Shown: one piece after another, positions 26,371-33,035 of the stretch | How the letters are laid out: the number at the start of each line of letters is the position of its first letter | How positions within the stretch are numbered: the stretch's first letter is position 1 | From: Lachnospiraceae bacterium | GTDB lineage: Bacteria; Bacillota; Clostridia; Lachnospirales; Lachnospiraceae | Reading direction: 5' to 3' | Length of the DNA stretch: 36,238 bases | NCBI GenBank assembly: GCA_017440045.1 | Contig: JAFSIA010000024.1 | Location: forward strand, 1 to 36,238 | Notes under the pieces: generated by a model | The model's database searches: none | Told to the model about the DNA's origin: nothing | The model's input: only the letters and a program-made list of their open reading frames with translations | Program-made: the position numbers and the translations under genes

Positions 26371-26398
26371 TAGGCGAGTAGATTGTACTACTCGCCTA
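26371..26398 (+). terminator. perfect 11-bp inverted repeat after the 25881 gene
   Basis: TAGGCGAGTAG (26371-26381) and CTACTCGCCTA (26388-26398) pair perfectly around ATTGTA. GC content is far above the surroundings. No T run follows (TAATTTATG), so termination is likely but not certain; it could also be a mobile-element end. Confidence 0.6.
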
Positions 26399-26757
26399 TA
26401 ATTTATGAAAGAGCGTTGAGTTTTAGTGATATTTGGTTGGCTAACCAATTGGGATTGACTGGTTGGAAGAAAACAGTATTTATCGTTTCTTTGACTGCGT
26501 TAGTAACTGCCACTGCATCAGCAATAGGATATTTTATACGACCATATGTAGCAAAGGCGTGGGCAGTCTAGTCTGCTAAGTTGGCAGGCTTAATGAAAGG
26601 TGCATATAGTAGTATTGCCAAGATTACTTCGCAAAAAATGAGTCATATAAATGTAGCTAAACATTTATGGGGTAAAGTTATGGGCAAAGTTACTTCTACA
26701 AATATTGAAACAGTAATTTATCAAGGAATAAGAAAAGGAACATGGGATGTTATTTGA
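26383..26757 (+). pseudogene. C-terminal fragment of a toxin-like protein, interrupted by an amber codon
   Basis: One frame reads through 26383-26757 with a single TAG at 26569-26571. The first part has SFSDIWLANQLGLTGWKK and a hydrophobic stretch (VFIVSLTALVTATASAIGYF). After the stop the same frame continues SAKLAGLMKGAYSS and then HINVAKHLWGKVMGK, ending at TGA. The H-x5-H-x-W pattern near the end resembles C-terminal domains of polymorphic toxins. There is no start codon with a ribosome site, and the frame opens inside a hairpin, so the N-terminal delivery part is gone. Unused sequence keeping one frame on both sides of the stop argues for recent decay. Toxin identity is inferred. Confidence 0.45.
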
Positions 26758-27863
26758 ACAAGATAGTATAATAGATTATGTATTAAAAAACCTGTTAGAA
26801 AAGAAGCAAAAAATAAAAATAGAAAAAAGCAAATTGAATAAGTATGCAGCAAAAATATATAGTAGGAAAAATAAGACGCATATATTAGATTTGGCATCAT
26901 ATGTGGTAATGTTTTTTAAAATTTGATATGTAAAGCACTGGAAACTCGTCCTGGTGAATTGGCAAAATATATGTGTGGATTAGCTAATAGTAACGGAGGA
27001 TACATAATCGTCGGTGTAGAAAAGGATAATGGTGTACTGAATGTTGTAGGGTTTCAAACTGAATTTAATATTCATACCGTTATGAGTTCTGCAATAAAAA
27101 AATAGAGGGTGTTGTCTGTTATGAATATGGCTATGTTAACATTGGAGAAAAAACTGTTTTTGCTGTAAAAGTTGAGAAATCACAACAGAAAGTATTGATA
27201 GACAATATATATTATTGTTATAAGAACAATGGTGTAGATGTTAAGGTGGATAAGGAAGAGAAAGGGATTTCAACGCTATTTATTTCGTATACAGAGTGTG
27301 ATGCTCCAATAGTGGACATTATTGAAGAAAAAATCAGTGAAAAATTGAAAGATAAGGTTAGAATATCTCGTTATACAGAATTGAAGTATAAAGATAGTTT
27401 TAAAGCTTTTATGGATACAATCCAAGATCATGATTTTGTATTAACTGTTGTAAGCGATACCTATCTTAAGAGCCAAGCTTGTATGTACGAGGTGGGTGAA
27501 ACTCTTAAGGACCATCATTATAAAGATAAACTTCTCTTTGTAGTATTGAGTGATAATGAAAGAAAATATTATGGAGAAGATGCACCAAAAAAAATCGGTG
27601 CAGATATTTATGGTGGTGCAGAAAATAGGCTTAAATATATTGAGTTTTGGAAAGAAAAGTATGATAAGCTAAATGAAATAATGATTAATATAGCCGATTA
27701 TGAAGCTACTAGTGAGGCTGCAAAAGACCTTAAAATTATTGGTCAAATTTACAGAAAGGATATGGGAGAATTCTTACAGTTTTTGTCTGATGAAAATGGA
27801 AAAAGTTTTCAAAAGTTGTATGAAAACGATTTTGCAGAAATAATTGAGTGGATAGAACCATAG
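26747..27863 (+). pseudogene. AlbA_2 (Schlafen-like)-TIR protein gene, broken by two frameshifts
   Basis: Three overlapping frames read as one protein of about 370 residues. Frame 2 (26747-26926) starts at ATG with AAAGGA 8 bases upstream and ends ASYVVMFFKI. Frame 1 (26923-27105) continues with the AlbA_2 signature GELAKYMCGLANSNGGYIIV GVEK. Frame 3 (27102-27863) carries the rest of the linker and a TIR domain. The breaks fall at a T6-A4 tract (26912-26921) and an A7 tract (27096-27102). The A7 lies in exact A_AAA_AAA phase with TAG next, so a -1 slip would join AlbA_2 to TIR. The start also overlaps the toxin fragment's stop, so the first 59 codons could instead be an immunity ORF. AlbA_2 and TIR proteins are both known in phage defence. 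Confidence 0.6.
27195..27863 (+). CDS. TIR domain protein (C-terminal part of the AlbA_2-TIR gene)
   Basis: The longest intact piece of the broken gene: 222 residues from a TTG without a ribosome site, so it is probably not translated alone. The TIR fold is visible: first strand STLFISYTECDAPIVDII, central DSFKAFMDTIQDHDFVLTVV, and the segment SDTYLKSQACMYEVGETL, whose Glu (codon 27489-27491) sits where TIR NADases have their catalytic Glu. A C-terminal helical extension of about 100 residues follows. TIR domains in bacteria degrade NAD or make cyclic ADP-ribose signals during phage defence; the catalytic Glu is retained here. Confidence 0.7.
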   Translation: MIDNIYYCYKNNGVDVKVDKEEKGISTLFISYTECDAPIVDIIEEKISEKLKDKVRISRYTELKYKDSFKAFMDTIQDHDFVLTVVSDTYLKSQACMYEVGETLKDHHYKDKLLFVVLSDNERKYYGEDAPKKIGADIYGGAENRLKYIEFWKEKYDKLNEIMINIADYEATSEAAKDLKIIGQIYRKDMGEFLQFLSDENGKSFQKLYENDFAEIIEWIEP

Positions 27864-27913
27864 TATGTGTTAGCTAAGAAAGTGAAAAAGTAAGGAAAAT
27901 AGTAGATATTAAG

Positions 27914-27942
27914 TGGAAATTCGAGAAGTTATAAGGTATAAT
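27914..27942 (+). promoter_or_regulatory. promoter just outside the left inverted-repeat site
   Basis: TGGAAA at 27914-27919, 17-bp spacer, TATAAT at 27937-27942. The predicted start near 27949 lies directly before the 17-bp inverted-repeat site (27951) and reads toward the GNAT-2TM gene at 28053. Confidence 0.55.
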
Positions 27943-27950
27943 AAATGCAA

Positions 27951-27967
27951 GATAATCTGATATTATC
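27951..27967 (+). repeat. left 17-bp inverted-repeat site of the GNAT/methyltransferase cassette
   Basis: GATAATCTGATATTATC. Arms GATAAT and ATTATC flank the asymmetric centre CTGAT; on this copy the dyad extends to 10-bp arms (GCAAGATAAT / ATTATCCTGC, one mismatch). The exact reverse complement occurs at 29854-29870. Confidence 0.9.
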
Positions 27968-28052
27968 CTGCACATAAAAGGAAAAGAAAAAATGTCAGCC
28001 ATAGAGTAAATGGAGTTATTTGAAAATATTATTCGCTTTTTAGGAGAAGTAT

Positions 28053-29051
28053 ATGGAAACAACATACAGAATAAAACTTGTTACAAGTATAAAAGATAAG
28101 GATTTAACAGAAGCACTCGATATATATTTGCATACAGTAGATGAAAACTCCGAAACGTCTACTTCTCAGATTAGAGATTATATACAAAATAAATATGATG
28201 ATAATAGAAAAATGTTTTTTTATATATTGTATGTAAATGACATCGTAGTTGGTTTTGCGGAGTACGGCTACCTTCCGCAAAGTGAAGTTTTACTCATTGA
28301 TTATATATGTACTAACCCAAGAAATCATACATATTTTTATAATTTCTACCATATGTTATTTGAAGATATTAGTACAATTTTAAAGAAGAAAAATCACTTT
28401 ATAAAATATATTATTACAGAATTATCACTCAAAAAAGATAATGAAAATAAATATATTGATGTTGATAGCAATTACTTTAGACAATTGTTAACAATGGAAG
28501 ATTTTAAAATATTAAAAACACCATACTATCAACCATATTTCAATATTAAGCACGAGCTATCTATAATGGAATTTAATATTGCAATTAAACCTTTGTTGAA
28601 TGGGCTTTTCCCAAAAACAATAGTTGATGAAAACTTTTATTATGAAGTAATGACCGATATATATATGAATCACTATGCTTCTTGGTATGAAAAATATATG
28701 AATCCCGAACAAGTTAATAGTTTTTTTACTAACTTGCTAAAAAGAATGAAAAAAGAATTCACAGGAAAAATACAAATTGATAACATAACTTTAGTAAACT
28801 GTGTTTTGTTTCAAAATGGAATGTGCCAACAGATTTCAACCGAAAATATAACTTTAAAAAAGAAGAGAAGATACTGTATCAAACAATGGGGGATTCGTAT
28901 TCTTTGTCTTCTCTTCTCCGTTTTAACAGCTGTATTTTGTTATTTAGAAATCTTTAATCATGTAGTAACATTCATATGTTCACTGTTTACTATTCTTTCA
29001 TCAGTAATAGCACTTGTAGACTTTGTTAAAGAACGCATTTTTTCAAAATAA
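28053..29051 (+). CDS. GNAT-like N-terminal domain with two C-terminal membrane helices, uncharacterised
   Basis: A 332-residue protein with TAGGAGAAG before ATG 28053. Residues about 1-165 have the strand-helix order of a GNAT acetyltransferase: FYILYVNDIVVGFAEYGYL (central strands), then VLLIDYICTNPRNHTYFYNF (strand 4 and the region before the acetyl-CoA loop), though the R/QxxGxG/A loop is degenerate. A helical middle (165-270) follows, then two hydrophobic segments at about 281-301 and 304-322 separated by a short turn and a basic tail. Such a membrane-tethered layout is unusual for GNATs. The gene is convergent with, and overlaps by 26 bp, the methyltransferase gene, and both lie between two inverted 17-bp sites. 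Function is unknown. Confidence 0.7.
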   Translation: METTYRIKLVTSIKDKDLTEALDIYLHTVDENSETSTSQIRDYIQNKYDDNRKMFFYILYVNDIVVGFAEYGYLPQSEVLLIDYICTNPRNHTYFYNFYHMLFEDISTILKKKNHFIKYIITELSLKKDNENKYIDVDSNYFRQLLTMEDFKILKTPYYQPYFNIKHELSIMEFNIAIKPLLNGLFPKTIVDENFYYEVMTDIYMNHYASWYEKYMNPEQVNSFFTNLLKRMKKEFTGKIQIDNITLVNCVLFQNGMCQQISTENITLKKKRRYCIKQWGIRILCLLFSVLTAVFCYLEIFNHVVTFICSLFTILSSVIALVDFVKERIFSK

Positions 29052-29757
29052 GAATTTCATTGTGTGCTATAGAATATGAAAAAGGTTGCAGAAATTTATC
29101 AAATCTTGAATATTTTGCAGCCTTTTTTTCTGGTATACCAAGTCTAAATAATAATGACGACATACAATGAAATCGATATTTGTCTTCACAAACAAATTTG
29201 TAATATTCCGCTAGTTGAAGTACAAATTTTTCATTATACATCCATAAATAGTGTGTTTGATTATTATACTGATATGTTTGCATAAACAAGGTTTTTGAAT
29301 GTTTTTTGGTACAAAGAAATTCTGCACTATTTGCTCGCTCATATTCTAATACTAAAATACCATCTGGCTTTAAAATACGACTAAATTCGTTTAGTGATTT
29401 TTGAATATCTGCGTAATTAATTACACTTCCAACACATATAATGCAGTCAACAGAATTTTCAGATAATGGTATAGCTTCAACAGATGCAACCAAATAATTA
29501 TCAAATAAATCAACATATTCTTTTATTATGTCCATATATACAATAGTAGCATCTGTTTTATAAGTTGTTTTTCCGCATCCTGCATTTAATACAACTTGAG
29601 TATTTTTTAGTTTTAAGCTATCTAAATAATTCTGAACTTTGTTTTGCAAAATTTTATATGAAAAGGTATGCCATATATCATCGTTTGGCCAAGGTTCAGA
29701 AGTTTCATAATTTTCTTTGGCTGTATTTATTACTTTCTGTATATCATCTGTCTTCAT
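29026..29757 (-). CDS. class I SAM-dependent methyltransferase
   Basis: A 243-residue enzyme on the minus strand, with TTAGGAGA upstream of ATG 29757. SAM-binding motif I is VVLNAGCGKT (about residues 56-65), followed by the acidic end of strand 2 (YMDII), motif III region SVEAIPLSENSVDCIICVG and the post-motif FSRILKPDGILVLEYERA. The C-terminal third, Tyr/Phe-rich, would form the substrate cap. It resembles Methyltransf_11/25-type small-molecule or lipid methyltransferases; the substrate cannot be read. It is tail to tail with the GNAT-2TM gene (26-bp overlap), inside the inverted-repeat cassette and next to a tyrosine recombinase gene. Confidence 0.85.
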   Translation of the reverse strand: MKTDDIQKVINTAKENYETSEPWPNDDIWHTFSYKILQNKVQNYLDSLKLKNTQVVLNAGCGKTTYKTDATIVYMDIIKEYVDLFDNYLVASVEAIPLSENSVDCIICVGSVINYADIQKSLNEFSRILKPDGILVLEYERANSAEFLCTKKHSKTLFMQTYQYNNQTHYLWMYNEKFVLQLAEYYKFVCEDKYRFHCMSSLLFRLGIPEKKAAKYSRFDKFLQPFSYSIAHNEILILKKCVL

Positions 29758-29853
29758 ATGCTGGTCTCCTAAAATAAATCGTACTTTTTCTAAATATTAA
29801 GAAATTCATTATGTCATTAGTAATACTTTCAATTTATAGTTGTAATGTTTATA

Positions 29854-29870
29854 GATAATATCAGATTATC
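29854..29870 (-). repeat. right 17-bp inverted-repeat site of the GNAT/methyltransferase cassette
   Basis: On the plus strand GATAATATCAGATTATC, the exact reverse complement of 27951-27967. It lies about 97 bp upstream of the methyltransferase start and 90 bp from the recombinase stop. Only the 5-bp centre (ATCAG here, CTGAT at left) sets orientation. Confidence 0.9.
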
Positions 29871-29910
29871 CTTGGAGTTTTGTAAGGTTGCGCTTGTTTA
29901 AAACATTAAG

Positions 29911-29954
29911 AAAAAGTAGTAGCAGATACCCTGGATTAAGAAGAATCTGCTACT
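29911..29954 (-). terminator. terminator of the tyrosine recombinase gene
   Basis: Perfect 10-bp stem AGTAGCAGAT / ATCTGCTACT with a 17-base loop; on the minus strand it is followed by an ACTTTTTCTT tail. A T-rich stretch on the other side could make it bidirectional. Confidence 0.7.
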
Positions 29955-29960
29955 TTATCT

Positions 29961-30884
29961 TTATTTTATTGTTATATTCTTCCTTGGATGTTTAGTGGTT
30001 AATATATCCTTTTGTTTAGCCATATTTACATGTGTATATATCTGTGTAACACTTATGGAGCTGTGACCAAGCATTTCTTGTATATATCTGATATCAACAT
30101 CCTCTTCAAGTAAAAATGTAGCAAATGAGTGTCTGAACATATGAGGAGTGATATGTAGAGAGATATTTGCAAACCTGCAATATTTCTCTATTGTTTTGCG
30201 TACTGATTGTTCGGATAAAGGATTGCCATAGTTATTGATAAACAGGTGGTTGCACTTATGGATTTCCTGCTCATATTCTGAGTAATAACCTATTAGTAAG
30301 CTAAAAACTTCATCATTTCCAATTTGTATTTTTCTCTCCTTTGAGCCTTTGCCGTGTATTAGTATTTCTCTATCGTGTGAATTGAAATTGTTAGGCGATA
30401 AATGGCATAATTCTGAAATCCTTATTCCGGTTGCAAAAAGTATCTCGATGACTGCTATATCACGAAGAATGTGTCTTTTTTGAATGGTTGTTTTAGCGTT
30501 GGAATAGTGTTGGTACATTGTCGTTAGCAGGGTTTCAATAGTATGTAAAGGTATTGTTTTAGGCAAAAGTATGGGTTCTCGGAATTTTATCTGTATTTTG
30601 TCAAATGGATTAATATCAATTATTTCCTTGTACATCATATAGTGAAGCAAAGCCTTCAATGAGGCAATCTTTCTTTTAACAGTTTTTGGTTTATATGTTT
30701 CGTGTAAGTTAATGATAAATTCTTCCAGTATGTAAGTTGAAATATCGCAAACCACTATATTTGAATACTTGGCGGCAAATTGGCTCAAGTCTATTTGATA
30801 GGCTTTTAATGTTTTGTGGTCTAAACGCTTTTGATTTTTGCAGAATATAAGATATTCGTTGATTGTGTTTTGTAATGTTTTCAT
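29961..30884 (-). CDS. tyrosine recombinase, XerC/D-like
   Basis: A 307-residue complete tyrosine recombinase on the minus strand, with AAAGGAG 9 bases before ATG 30884. An N-terminal SAM-like core-binding domain (1-100) is followed by the catalytic domain with all active residues: Arg155 (TGIRISEL), Lys179 (HGKGSKERK), His248-x2-Arg251 (HMFRHSFATF), His274 (LGHSSI) and nucleophile Tyr283 (QIYTHV). Its compact size, without an arm-binding N-domain, is that of Xer-type resolvases and DNA invertases rather than large ICE or phage integrases. It lies beside a pair of inverted 17-bp sites and points away from them. It may invert that cassette, or be the mobility gene of the island. Confidence 0.93.
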   Translation of the reverse strand: MKTLQNTINEYLIFCKNQKRLDHKTLKAYQIDLSQFAAKYSNIVVCDISTYILEEFIINLHETYKPKTVKRKIASLKALLHYMMYKEIIDINPFDKIQIKFREPILLPKTIPLHTIETLLTTMYQHYSNAKTTIQKRHILRDIAVIEILFATGIRISELCHLSPNNFNSHDREILIHGKGSKERKIQIGNDEVFSLLIGYYSEYEQEIHKCNHLFINNYGNPLSEQSVRKTIEKYCRFANISLHITPHMFRHSFATFLLEEDVDIRYIQEMLGHSSISVTQIYTHVNMAKQKDILTTKHPRKNITIK

Positions 30885-31229
30885 TGTAGAAAATCTCCTT
30901 TGAATTTTTTGTATAGTTTATCAAATATTTATATCATTAGATAATGTTATGTATAAATTCATAGGTATTGTAGTAAAATCACATTGGATGATAGTAGATG
31001 TGATGTTTTTTAAGTTGCTGCAAGAAGATATTTGTATAAAGCAATGGTAGTAATAAATGGCGTTTTTATATAAAAATGGAAATAACTATTGGTTAGAATG
31101 AAAAAATGAGATATAATATATGATAATATTTAGATTTTGCAGAAATTACGGACGATGTTAAGAAACAATATGCTTTATTAAAGCTCTGTAAAGAAATATT
31201 GCATAGAATTAGTAGATAGGAGAATTTTT
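30885..31229. other. 345-bp intergenic region between recombinase and AlbA_2 genes
   Basis: It holds the divergent control regions of the two genes. A promoter for the rightward gene is at 31089-31117. Bases 31125-31219 keep an open frame reading FAEITDDVKKQYALLKLCKE with no start codon, probably a small coding remnant. Nothing else is recognisable. Confidence 0.5.
31089..31117 (+). promoter_or_regulatory. promoter for the AlbA_2 regulator gene
   Basis: TTGGTT at 31089-31094, 17-bp spacer, perfect TATAAT at 31112-31117, about 110 bp before the start codon. Confidence 0.6.
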
Positions 31230-32651
31230 TTGAATAGAGTAGATGAATTGTTATTAGCTGAAGCCACATTAGTGGATTATAAGGAAGAGTTGGAAGAAAA
31301 GAAACCCAAAAGTTGGTTAAAGAGTATAAGTGCATTCGCAAATGGTATTGGTGGTTCTCTTTTGTATGGAGTGGTTGATAAGACAAAAGAAGTTAAGGGT
31401 ATATCAAATGTACAAGAATTCGGAGAAAAGATAAGCAGACTTATTGAAAAACATTTGATACCATTGCCTTCATTTGAATTAATACCACATATTTATAAAG
31501 GGAAGGAATTACTGGAAGTAAAAGTGAAATCTGGTGCAGATACACCATATTATGTTGAATTTGGTGGTGTAAAAGAAGCGTTTATTCGTAATGGAAATGA
31601 TAGTTTACCAGCACCGGACCATATGTTGCATGAATTGATACTTAAGGGAACACATCAATCTTATGATGCGATTGTATCAAAGGAACAAAAGAGAGATTAT
31701 AGTTTCACACTTTTTGAAGCAACTTATTTGGAAAGAACAGGAAGACATATAGAACCATCAGACTATGTGTCCTTCGGCTTGGCTACATCAGATGGATATT
31801 TGACAAATGCGGGAAAGTTGCTTGCGGATCAGCATCTTGTATATAATTCAAGGATTTTTTGTACAAGATGGAGTGGTAGTGAGAAAGGTTCGATATTTGA
31901 AGATGCAAAGGATGATAAAGAGTTTGAAGGAAATCTTATATATTTGAAAAAGAGTGCGGCGGATTTTGTAAAGGCAAACTCAAAGGTAAGATTTAAAAAA
32001 GATGCAGAATATCGTATTGATAAACCTGATTATGCAGAAAGAGCTGTAACCGAAGCGATCGTTAATGCCTTAATTCATCGTTCATATTTGTTACCGGGTT
32101 CGGAAATTCATATTGATATGTATGATGATAGATTAGAAATAGTATCACCTGGAGGTATGGTAGATGGTGGTATGATTCAAAGTAAAGACATTTTTAATAT
32201 AGAATCACAGAGACGCAATCCTGTGATTGCTGATTTGTTTCACCGTATGAGGTTTATGGAACGAAGGGGAAGTGGATTGCGAGATATTGTTGGAGAGACT
32301 GCAAAATTACCGGGATATTCGGAAGGGATGAAACCGGAATTTATATCAACTAATAGTAGTTTTAGGGTTATTATAAAAAATGTAAATTATAATTCTATAA
32401 TCAATGATGAACCAATAAATGAACCAATAAATGAACCAATAAAAGAACCAATAAAATTGAACGATAGAGAATTGTTTGTATTGCAAATGATGAAAAATAA
32501 TGCGGAAATTACTCGAAGGGAAATGGTAATAGAAATGCAATGTTCTGAAAGCACAGTAAAAAGAGCTATTGATGGATTAATTGAAAAGAATGTGATTCAG
32601 AGAATTGGCTCGAAAAAAAAGGGCAGTTGGCAAATCTTGAAAGATGTGTAG
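31230..32651 (+). CDS. AlbA_2 domain ATP-binding / winged-helix protein (divergent AAA-4 family)
   Basis: A 473-residue protein starting at TTG 31230, 8 bases after AGGAG. The N-terminal AlbA_2 (Schlafen-like) domain has SAFANGIGGSLLYGVVDK near 30-50. The middle is an HATPase_c_4-type region with AERAVTEAIVNALIHRSY (N box), then DDRLEIVSPGG and RRGSGLRDIV. The C-terminus is a winged helix (ITRREMVIEMQCSESTVKRA). A linker of four 12-bp repeats encodes EPINEPINEPIKEPIK. Proteins of this layout are common in mobile and accessory DNA and are presumed regulators or defence factors. It is a second AlbA_2 gene in the region, unrelated in overall layout to the broken AlbA_2-TIR gene. Confidence 0.88.
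   Translation: MNRVDELLLAEATLVDYKEELEEKKPKSWLKSISAFANGIGGSLLYGVVDKTKEVKGISNVQEFGEKISRLIEKHLIPLPSFELIPHIYKGKELLEVKVKSGADTPYYVEFGGVKEAFIRNGNDSLPAPDHMLHELILKGTHQSYDAIVSKEQKRDYSFTLFEATYLERTGRHIEPSDYVSFGLATSDGYLTNAGKLLADQHLVYNSRIFCTRWSGSEKGSIFEDAKDDKEFEGNLIYLKKSAADFVKANSKVRFKKDAEYRIDKPDYAERAVTEAIVNALIHRSYLLPGSEIHIDMYDDRLEIVSPGGMVDGGMIQSKDIFNIESQRRNPVIADLFHRMRFMERRGSGLRDIVGETAKLPGYSEGMKPEFISTNSSFRVIIKNVNYNSIINDEPINEPINEPIKEPIKLNDRELFVLQMMKNNAEITRREMVIEMQCSESTVKRAIDGLIEKNVIQRIGSKKKGSWQILKDV
32409..32456 (+). repeat. four 12-bp in-frame repeats (GAACCAATAAAT-type)
   Basis: Four copies encode EPIN/EPIK in the linker between the ATPase-like and winged-helix domains. Copy-number change would keep frame and alter linker length. 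Confidence 0.9.
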
Positions 32652-32745
32652 TGATATTGCAGGCAAAGGATGATTAGGGCGCCAGATTTGAAAGTGATAT
32701 TAGTGATGTTAAACAAAAAGGAAAAAAAGACTGATATGAATATTT

Positions 32746-32828
32746 TTGGCTAAGTGTTATGGTGGTGATATCACACGTAAGAAGAAACTTCTTGAAAAAC
32801 AGAAGGAAGGAAAGAAGCGTATGCGCCA
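32746..32828 (+). pseudogene. 83-bp fragment of a lepA gene (copy 2)
   Basis: It matches 25221-25303 in intact lepA with two synonymous third-position differences. It would encode [16 protein letters not shown] and on to KKRMRQ (part of the LepA C-terminal domain) but has no start and no remaining gene. Its right edge abuts a group II intron fragment; its left edge follows 90 bp of unassigned DNA. It is in direct orientation relative to lepA. Confidence 0.95.
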
Positions 32829-32956
32829 ATATGCGAAATGGAAACTGGTATTGTAGTGGATATTTTGTACTTCAAACAGCCTTTAATAATAAGAAACTCC
32901 GTGAACTAGGATACCCTACATTCACAGAGTTATATCTGAAAATATGTGAAAACTAA
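32829..32956 (+). pseudogene. C-terminal fragment of a group II intron-encoded protein
   Basis: About 42 codons reading [20 protein letters not shown] and then KKLRELGYPTFTEL, ending ICEN. This is the characteristic terminal segment of group II intron reverse transcriptase/maturases (a GYW-like aromatic motif, then L-x2-LGYP). The rest of the roughly 400-600 residue protein is absent; the lepA fragment is directly upstream. The ribozyme 3' end follows 3 bases after its stop, the normal position. Confidence 0.75.
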
Positions 32957-33035
32957 GGAACCGCCGTATACCGAACGGTACGTACGGTGGTGTGGGAGGT
33001 CGGTAGATAAAATAATTATCTACCACCTACCCGAT
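32957..33035 (+). mobile_element. 3' end of a group II intron (domains V and VI)
   Basis: Domain V at about 32958-32992: outer stem ACCGCCGTA/TACGGTGGT with one wobble pair, inner stem TACC/GGTA with GAAC loop, a two-base CG bulge, and the catalytic triad read as CGC. Domain VI follows with GGTAGATAA/TTATCTACC and the expected unpaired A near CCACCTACCC. The intron should end at CCGAT, about 33035 (AY end). Domains I-IV are missing, so the intron is dead. Confidence 0.8.

Noticed and set aside
31125..31219. Short open frame upstream of the AlbA_2 gene
   Set aside because: No start codon or ribosome site and only about 32 codons; noted as a possible remnant but not called as a gene.
32759..32956. 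65-residue plus-strand ORF taken as one gene
   Set aside because: Its first 23 codons are an out-of-frame reading of the lepA fragment; only the last 42 codons are genuine, from the intron maturase.
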